DNA of 64,000 bases from Syngnathus acus. Its lineage: Eukaryota > Chordata > Actinopteri > Syngnathiformes > Syngnathidae. Where the stretch lies: the NCBI RefSeq assembly GCF_901709675.1, contig NC_051091.1, positions 9,646,967 through 9,710,966 of the forward strand, in the 5' to 3' direction. Numbering within the stretch: the first letter of the stretch is position 1; each line of letters starts with the position of its first letter. The position numbers and the translations under genes are program-made. Of the stretch, positions 53,301 to 62,300 are shown in pieces. The notes beneath the pieces are model-generated. The model was not told the origin of the DNA. It searched no databases and was given only the letters and a program-made list of their open reading frames with translations.

Positions 53301-56300
53301 CTTCCTGTGCTGTTGGCTGGATAGATGCTGACAGAGCTCAGAAACATGGCATGGATGAGTTTATCTCGGCTAACCCCTGTAGCTTTGACCACGCCTCGCT
53401 TTTTGAGATGGTGCAGCGGCTCACCTTGGACCACAGGCTCAACGACACCTTCTGCTGCTTGGTGAGCTCCTCGACTGAACTAACTGTATTTTTTTTTGTG
53501 GGTTGCTGACTGCCCTTTGTGCCGTGCAGGGATGGTTCAGCCCGGGCCAAGTGTTTGTCTTGGACGAATACTGTGCCAGGAACGGTGTCCGAGGTTGCCA
53601 CAGGCATCTGTGTTACTTGCGTGACCTGCTGGAACGGGCGGAGAGTGGTGCCATTATCGACCCCACGCTTCTGCACTACAGCTTTGCGTTTTGTGCCTCC
53701 CACGTACACGGGAACAGGTGTGCACAAATCTCTGTTTTTCAATTTTCTTCAATTCTTGAGAGGTACACAGTTCATTAAAAAAAAAGAAATGCTGTACCAC
53801 ACGGGGAAAGCAATCATCACATCAGTTATTTTATGTCTTTACACATTTATTATTTTTTTGTGTGTGTTGTTTGATTTTTGCTTCTATGTTGATTTTAAGC
53901 ATTGGTTCTATTGACAGGACTATAATGTGTTTTTTTGTGGGTTATTTTGACGCATTTATGGTGTGAAAAACTTCATTTATGGAGTCTATTGGCTAAGCTT
54001 CTTAAGTAAGAAGATTTTCATCCTGTGTTATGGACAGTATACACTTACCGTATGCGACTATATGCATAGTGACTACGTTATTTAAAGCAATTCAGCTTAA
54101 TTCCCTTATTCCCATCCCACCAACTTATCTAAGCACTGAGCCATATAATTATTGAAGCAACTATTACTATGAAGCAGTGCAAGATTACAGTAATCTTTAG
54201 TGTAGAATAAAAATAATCATATGAAAATGTTGCATTTAATCAAGAGGTCACAAGAGTACTATAAGTGCTCTAGGTTGAAATTTACATTTCTAACCTAATT
54301 CACCACATTTCTTTCTTCAGTAAATCAAGCCTGTCTTTTTCCCTATTGACCAAATAATAGCCCGCAAAAAACACATTACAGCTCCATAAATACAGTCGCT
54401 GTATTTGCTTTAATTTTTTGTTGTTAACCATTTGCATATCTCTACGTGTTTCCTTGTTTTTTCTTTGTGTTCTTTTCTTTCTGTCCTCTGTTGCCTTAGT
54501 TTCTTACTGTCCATATTATTCATCCTCCCATGCGTCCATTAAAGTCAGAGAGGGCCGCAGTTACTGGGGGCCGCTGGGCTACGAGGCCCTATTGAGCCCA
54601 AAGAGCTCCCAAAGGCCAAATCCTGTCTCGAAACGAGCACGCATCATATTCAAGTTTAGAAAGAGAAAGGATTCCAAAGTCTCTCAAGAGTCCAACAGGT
54701 GAGACATTATCATCAGAGGTGCGTGGATTTGACAAAAGTCGTACCCAAGCAAGAGTACTGATAGCAACATAAGAATCAAAAGTAAAAAGTAATCCTCCGA
54801 ATAGGTATTTATCGAAATACTCAAGTACTGACTCATTAGTGAGTAACAAGTTCAAATGGACAAAAATATGAAGTAGGAAAGTGCCTCTTCAAATATTGCC
54901 CAACAATATTACCAACCACAACAATGAGAAAAAGGCTGAGGCAAGCAGAAAGAAAAGTAGTGAGCAGAATGTAGGTCAACGTAATCGGGTTGAAAGCCGT
55001 GTTGCATATTGATAAAAGTACTCCAAAGTAAAACGGATGTTGCGTTAAATTTTTACTCTGACAAATGCAATCTATCCAAGAAGTTACTTACTCGTAGTTC
55101 AGCTGGAAAAGACCTGCGGGCTTTTCACATATACAGCATTGGGTGTGTGAATGTGTGTGTGTATTGCTCTTCAAATGTGTTTGCGTGATTCTCACAGGCC
55201 AGACGGGTTGAGTACCGTCAAAGTGGACGAGAAGGAGCGATTTGAAGACATCAAGGAGCGGTTGCGTGTGATATTGGAAAACCAGATTGTAAATTTCAGG
55301 TGCCATACACACTAATACACGCACTTTGAAGATGACTTTCAAATCAATATGAACATCTCTCCTCATCCCCTCCGTGTAGATATTGTTTCCCCTTTGGCCG
55401 TCCAGAAGGTGCACTGAAGGCCACCTTATCTTTGCTGGAAAGGGTTTGTTCCAATTTGAAATACACGTTCATAAATAGAATACTTACTAATCCATAATTA
55501 TGCTTTATTAATCCCAATAATTCTCACTAGGAGTATCGTTATCAATAGTGGTCACACGCTCCCTCTAGTGGTAGGCAAAAAAAAAGGCCTAAGTAAAATT
55601 TAGTTGTATTTAACGTTTTCAGTCTCATACTGTTCCATTTAATTTTTAACATTTTTCATCTCTAAGCATTGTGAAAGTTCAATCCGTGCATAAGGTTAAA
55701 GTGGCTCTTAAAAGTACTTTATGGGCTTGAATTCTTCTTCTCAAGGGCCTCATTTGATATTAAAAATGGTCAAATGGGTCCGGTCATTTGTAGATGAGGT
55801 TTTATGTAGAAGTAAATGTACTTTAATTTTTTTTTTTTTTTTTTTACTGTGGTAATGAAATAATTTGTAATTTGCTAACCCTAACCCATTTATTCATAAT
55901 GTTATGACAATGAATGAACCGATTAGTTAATAAACTAAATAGCGAAATGTTAAATGTAAGAAAACAAAACACATTTTAAAATGAAGCAATCAATTTGAGT
56001 AATATTACAAGACCCTTGTGGTGAGCCAAATTAATGATCGGAGCAGGCCGTATATGGACCCCTGTGCCATACTTTGCCCACACTTATAATAGCTGACATA
56101 AGTGTACCTAATAAAATGCACTGTCTGTGATATTAGACCAAGTGAACGGACATCAGCAGTTCACACGATTCTCTTTAACTATGACCCGGCCTCAGGTCCT
56201 GATGAAGGACATTGTGACACCCGTCCCTCCAGAGGAAGTTAAAGGGGTCATCCGCAGATGTTTGGAGCAGGCCGCCAACCTCAACTACCAACGCATTAAA

Positions 56301-59300
56301 GAATATGCTAAAATTGAAGGTAATCAAAATATCTTCTCTTTGGGGGATTATGACTGTAAATGTATCCAAAGTGGCACGTTTAGTAATTGTTTTGGGTGAC
56401 AGAAGAAACTTTTCTATTTTTATGTCATAGATTCTACACTAAGTTGTTCCAACCCCTTCTAACTGTTTTTGTCTCTCATTGAATCCGCATTAATGTACTT
56501 TGCAAATTAATCGACATTCAATTTGATATTTTAGGTAAACAGAAATATTAAGTTGATGATGTGGAACATGAATGTATTTTTTGGTGTATATTTTTAATCA
56601 AAGACAAATTAATTCAGCAATAATGTGTTTTGTTGATGATTGTCAATATCTTTTCTTTATGATGATGCTAATGTATTTGTGTTTGTGTTTAATGTACTAA
56701 AACAGTGTGGAACTACAGAATATGCACTCTTATCCACATCTGCATCAAAATATATATATGTTTTAATATGTAGTTCTAGGGCCTGAAGTAATAGACTAAC
56801 TGATATAATTATCTGACTATTTTTTTCATAAACGTTAACAAAATACAGCATTAGATGAATATAATGACATTCAAACATCACCGCCCCACATAAAAAAAAA
56901 AGAAAATCAGATTTTTGCAGATTTTGTCATGGTTGTAAATTTAAACAAATGTGAAATGGCAGTATACTGTAAAAGAGTTGGAACCGTTAAGAGACCAAAC
57001 AACAAACTACATTTATTCCTTACATATGTATTTATTTAATTTAATCGGACGATTAATCGGTTATCGGAATTTCACGCTAACAAATATTGTAATCGTAATT
57101 TGTTTTTTAAGAAAAAAAAAAAAATATCATACCGGTCAGTTCTTCTATACTAGACCAACTGCAATGTAAACACAGTCTGCTTGGCACTTGTTCCTCAGAG
57201 CAACAAAAGACAGCAAGAGACTCGACTTGTCTTTCCGCCCTCTTTTGTCCCAGATGATGTCTCGCTCACTCACTGTCTCAGTTCAATAACTCTCTCCTTT
57301 ATTTCAGGCCCGCTTTAGCTCTGTGCTGTTCTATAGTTCAACTTACCCTTTGTGCAGAGGTGTGTGTGAGTAAAAATGCATTCAACTCCCCCCTCCAAAA
57401 AAGCCCTGAAATCTGTCCAAGCTGATACCTGTCGTTGTGGTGACTCCTCGACAATGTGGACATGGCGGTCCTCTCTGAGTCACAGCTCCCAAAGGAATCA
57501 CCTCTACTAACACCACCCCCGAAGTCCTCTCAACCTTCCCTTAACAACCCCCGTCCCCCTGCTGCCTGAAAATCCCAGCAGCTCTCCTGCCACCTCTGTC
57601 TCCCTCTATCCTCCCTGTCGACTCTGCTTACTTCTCCTCTCCCACACGGTTGCTTGGTGAGCTATCGGGTGACGTTTTGTAAAGTGGGATGCTGGGATTG
57701 ATCGGCTCCAAGCCACCTTGCATGTGCTTTGAGACGTCATCTCGATTCACTCGCAGGCACTTTGCGTGGCATAAAAAAGCAATGATGTCGTGTGTGGCAG
57801 TGGGTGGAGTCATGCTCCAAGAACCAAGCAGCAAAGTGGCAATGCAACCAGGCAGTGGGGATGTGAATATATGATTGACATGTAGACCGCTCAATAGCTG
57901 CTTGATCAGTGAGAGAAAATCCCGGCAGCGACATTACAATACAGCTTGTGATGGATGAATCTTACAATAGGGAACTTATGGGAAAAAAAAAATCAGATAA
58001 TGGAAAGGGCCAATGATGGGAACTAATTTTGTTACTCTACTTAATTAGATTTTTCATTTACAGATCTGTACTTTAATTTAACACTTTTTTTTTTAAATGA
58101 AGCTCTCTTGGAGTCAAATGTACTTCTCGGAATCAATGTTACTTGAAGTTGGCTGAGCACATCATTTTAGCATCTCATAATTCAGTCAAAATAATTACAG
58201 AGAACTTTTGACTCGCACGCCTGCCGTTTTGCCGGATTGCGTAACCATAAAATATCCTGCCAACAAGTCGATACACTCTTGATAGATCTTTGCAGACGTT
58301 TTTTTTTTTCTGCATCGAGAAATTATACCAGCATCATATATAAACGACGATAGTGACAAATATTTTTTTATTCTGTATTCCAGTGCATTTGAGGGTATGC
58401 ACTTTAGCGTGTGAGTACTTTATCCCCCACAAGCCTGATGGTCTTGCCACCCCACTGCACACCGCCGCTGTTTCATGCCTCGAAAAGAACTGCTCAGTGT
58501 GCTAAAAAGATATTAAGGAGAGACAGCCTTACTATCTTGCTCCGCTCTGTCAGCTGACCTCCCGCTGTCTTCATGAGGCGTCTCTTGTTTTTTTTTGCAA
58601 TTACCCCGAGAACATTTGACTCTCGGTCTCACCCGGACAACCGTCCTCCCATCAGCTTGGCGCCTCCAACATCCCCTCGTCTGACCCCTGCCTCTTGCAT
58701 GCCCCGATCCTTTTTTTTTGTAGGAAAAAAGAGGGAAATGTTTGAGCACCCTGTCTTCTGCTTGGCGTCTCAAGTGATGGATTTAACCATCCGTGAGTAC
58801 CTTCACCCCCAAACCCTCACACCTCATACCCTGCTCGGCCTTCCCTCTCTCTGCCATGCGTATTGATTTATCTGTTTGCTTTTATGTGTGAGACTGAGTG
58901 TCCAAAAGAAGCAGTCGGGAGATCCGAGCAGCACCACAGAATCAGCCATTTTTGTTTCAATTCGAACCATCTGCTTGGGGTGGGTATGAATGAGCAGTCT
59001 GGTCTGTGAGCTTCTTTCTTTTGGTTTCAATGCACATTCCTTTGACTTGAATGCATTTTTACATTGCTTACATTGATATCTCCTCCAGTCATGTGGTCTG
59101 ATCATGTGTCAAATGATGTGCCGTGCCCAACAGGTAGGCTTGGGACAATTGGGGGTTGTGGACATCAACGGAAGCGCTTTGTTTGTCCTAATTTGATCTT
59201 AGGCCAGTCGCTCAGTGTGTCCTGTCTGATCCCGCCAGATGTCTTAATGTGTGTCTTAAAGAGCTTTTTGTGCGTTTGTTAACAAGCATCTTACCACTTT

Positions 59301-62300
59301 TTTCATTCACAGGTTACGTTACAGCGTCTCTGTTGTGATGATGTTCGTGACCTGTCTGTTGCCTAGACTCTTACTTGCTGGAGCTGAAGCCCTCATATTA
59401 TCAGATGGGGGCCGAGACCTTCCCTTAAGAACCGCCTCCCCGAAAACAGCTAACTTAGCATTCTAATTCTAAATATCTGTTTATCTTCTCTCTCCCACCT
59501 TTCGCGCTGAAGTTGAGAAAGGTCAAAAGGATCAGAAGGATCCAGGTGAACTCATGTTTTGTTTCTGGCTTAGAAACACATAGTTATAGTCGAAACTGCA
59601 CACACAAACAGTGGACCCCCGCTATTCGCGAGGGATTTGAACAGAGACGTCACATGACTAGCAAAAATCCACATATAATTTTATTGCCTTGGGCGGGGAA
59701 ATCTATTTAATTTCCCCCCCCAAAAAAATGTGGGGAAATGTGAACAAAAAATAAATCACCCCAAAATGAAAAATATTGAAAAAAACTCTGTAAATCCATG
59801 TATATGCCGAACCACGAGTATGAGGGTCCACTGTGTAATATAAACAATATACATGCACATATACAGAGTACACAATATACATGCCAGACATGTATTTAAT
59901 ACAGTATACTGAATTATGTATACAAAACATATACCTGCATGCTTTGAGTAGTTAATTGATGTGTAGCTTCTTCTTCCTCAAAGTATATTATAAAAACGGA
60001 TAATATACTGCACTATATGCATGTTTATGGTATGAACACTCAAACTGGCCCTAGCCTAACCAATTCACATTCAAATGACTTTATATCTCATTTTACTGCT
60101 ACCGGTAATAATGCAAAAATAAAGCCAAATAATGTCATTCACTGTCAAAGCAACGGCGTATTCTCCAAATCAATTAATATTTTTTGTTGACAGCATCAAT
60201 TGCGGTTTAACCACAGCAAATATAATAAATAAAAGTCATTAATTTATGTAGTTTAATGCAATGTAGACACTTGTAGTGAAGGCTTTTAAATTAGTTTTGG
60301 AGATATATTAAACCTAGATCAATAGACTGTAAATTACAAAAGAAGTTTCCCTCAATTGGATGTTCTTAAGGGGCCTGAGTTACATGTGTGTGTTTGTGTG
60401 TTTGTGTATGTGTTCTCATTTGAGTTACATGTTAAATTCATGATGTACATCATTCCACTGCGAGACTGTCATGCCATCCGCCTCCGCAATGAATAAGCAT
60501 GCCATTTGAAGCTGTTTGCAAAATATAAACCTAAAGTTGCCTCTTTTGATGTCGAGGTCAAGTGATACCAATACTGTATTTAAAAAAATAATAATTGTAT
60601 GACTGGTTACTTGAAGCAGCTCCAAATACAACCGCTTCATCAATGCAATGTGCATTTTTCTTTATGTGACATTGCACTTCCATTTTGCGTGTCGACTTCA
60701 CACGAGCTTGACACCTTGTCAATGTCACGTGTTGCTTTTTATCCCGCAGCCCTACATGCACTCAGAGTGAGAGCATCCTTCTATTTGGAATAAATATCAA
60801 GCGCTTAGTTTATTGTCCTGAAAAGGTCTTATCTTAGTCACAGAAGTCCCTTTCACCCTCAGTATTTTGTTCTGTGCTTGACTAACCACCCTTTCTTCAC
60901 CCTCATGGTTCTGTCTCAGAGAATGCGGGCCGCTTAGTCACCCCCGCCAAAAAGCTGGAAGAAACCATTCGCCTGGCCGAGTTAGTCATCGAGGTCCTTC
61001 AACAGAACCAGGAGCACCACGCCGAGGTGGGTGAGACGCTCCTCAAAACACTCTAATCCCCGGGCGCTTATCTCCATGAGTCTTGAATGAGTCTGCGATA
61101 AGCAAAACTGCTTCCATCCATGTGTTGCTAAAAAAAGAAGTCATTCTTTGAGATGAATTTAAGATTAAACAAAAAAAAAGGACTGCAGCAGAATCCAAGC
61201 AAGTGGTGTCCAAAATGCAGTCAGGGGAATCTTTGCCACCAATTGCACATTTTTGTTGGCCTCCCGTACAGGTGTAGACTCTTTCATTGTCCTTTTAATT
61301 TTATTTTGACTTTTTTTGTTTGTTAATTTTTAGAGTGGGTTTGTTCGATTTTATTATTTTATTCTTAATGCTTTGTTTTAGTTAGAATTCTATTAATTTT
61401 CATATAATGTATTTGTTGAGTGCAAGATTCGTAAAAAGGTCACAATTGCGTAGTAAAGTTAAGAAAACTGCAATTACCAACCGTCTGCCTGACCTTCCTT
61501 ACGGTCGTACAGTGATGCCAAAAGAAATGTTTAAATTAACTCGTGTATGAAATTAATGGGCAAAGATGAAACTTATTTTCTAATATAATATATCTATATA
61601 TAATAATATTTTTTTTTTTATCTTTTTAAGGAAATGCTATTGTTATGTTAACTAATTATTATTACATTTTTGTTTTAGTGATTTCAATAGTTGTCATTAA
61701 CTAGAATGCTCCTACATCGTCTCAAAATTTAACCCAACAAATCAAGTGGATATGAGAAAAAGTTCAAATGATAAAAAATAGTGCACATTTTCTTTACACA
61801 ACCAATAAAACAAACCAAAGTTGAATTCTGCAAGACTTAACAATTTATATTTTCTACTTTAATTATTTTTGTATATGGCAACAAGTGGAAAAAATGTAGC
61901 ATCTGTAAACTCTTAGTATTCACAAAACAAAGTTTGCTTCACCGGCAACAGCTGCCATAGAAAAAAAAAGCGTGACGACCCGGTGTCATCTGTACCAATA
62001 TGCAGATCTAGCAGATTTATTGTATCTCTCTGAATATGCTCGACAGGCGGCAGTCACAAGCTCTGCAGATCAAGCGGTACAGTATTTTGATTTTTTAACC
62101 CCCCCTCTCCTCCTTTCAGTCCTTGTCACGCACAAAAAAAAGCCAATAAGAGAAGCTTGCACAACATGACTGTGATCATAGCGCATGTTCATCGGGCCAT
62201 AAAGAGCTTTCCTTGCTCTCCCAACAGCATGCTGAACCGGTATGAACGAGTATGCTCCATGTGAACCTCCGACTTTAATCCGCCATAAATGTGTTTCTTC

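Noticed and set aside
59331-59440. Possible exon reading [16 protein letters not shown]
   Set aside because: An acceptor-like CCTAG is present, but no GT donor follows in a usable phase.
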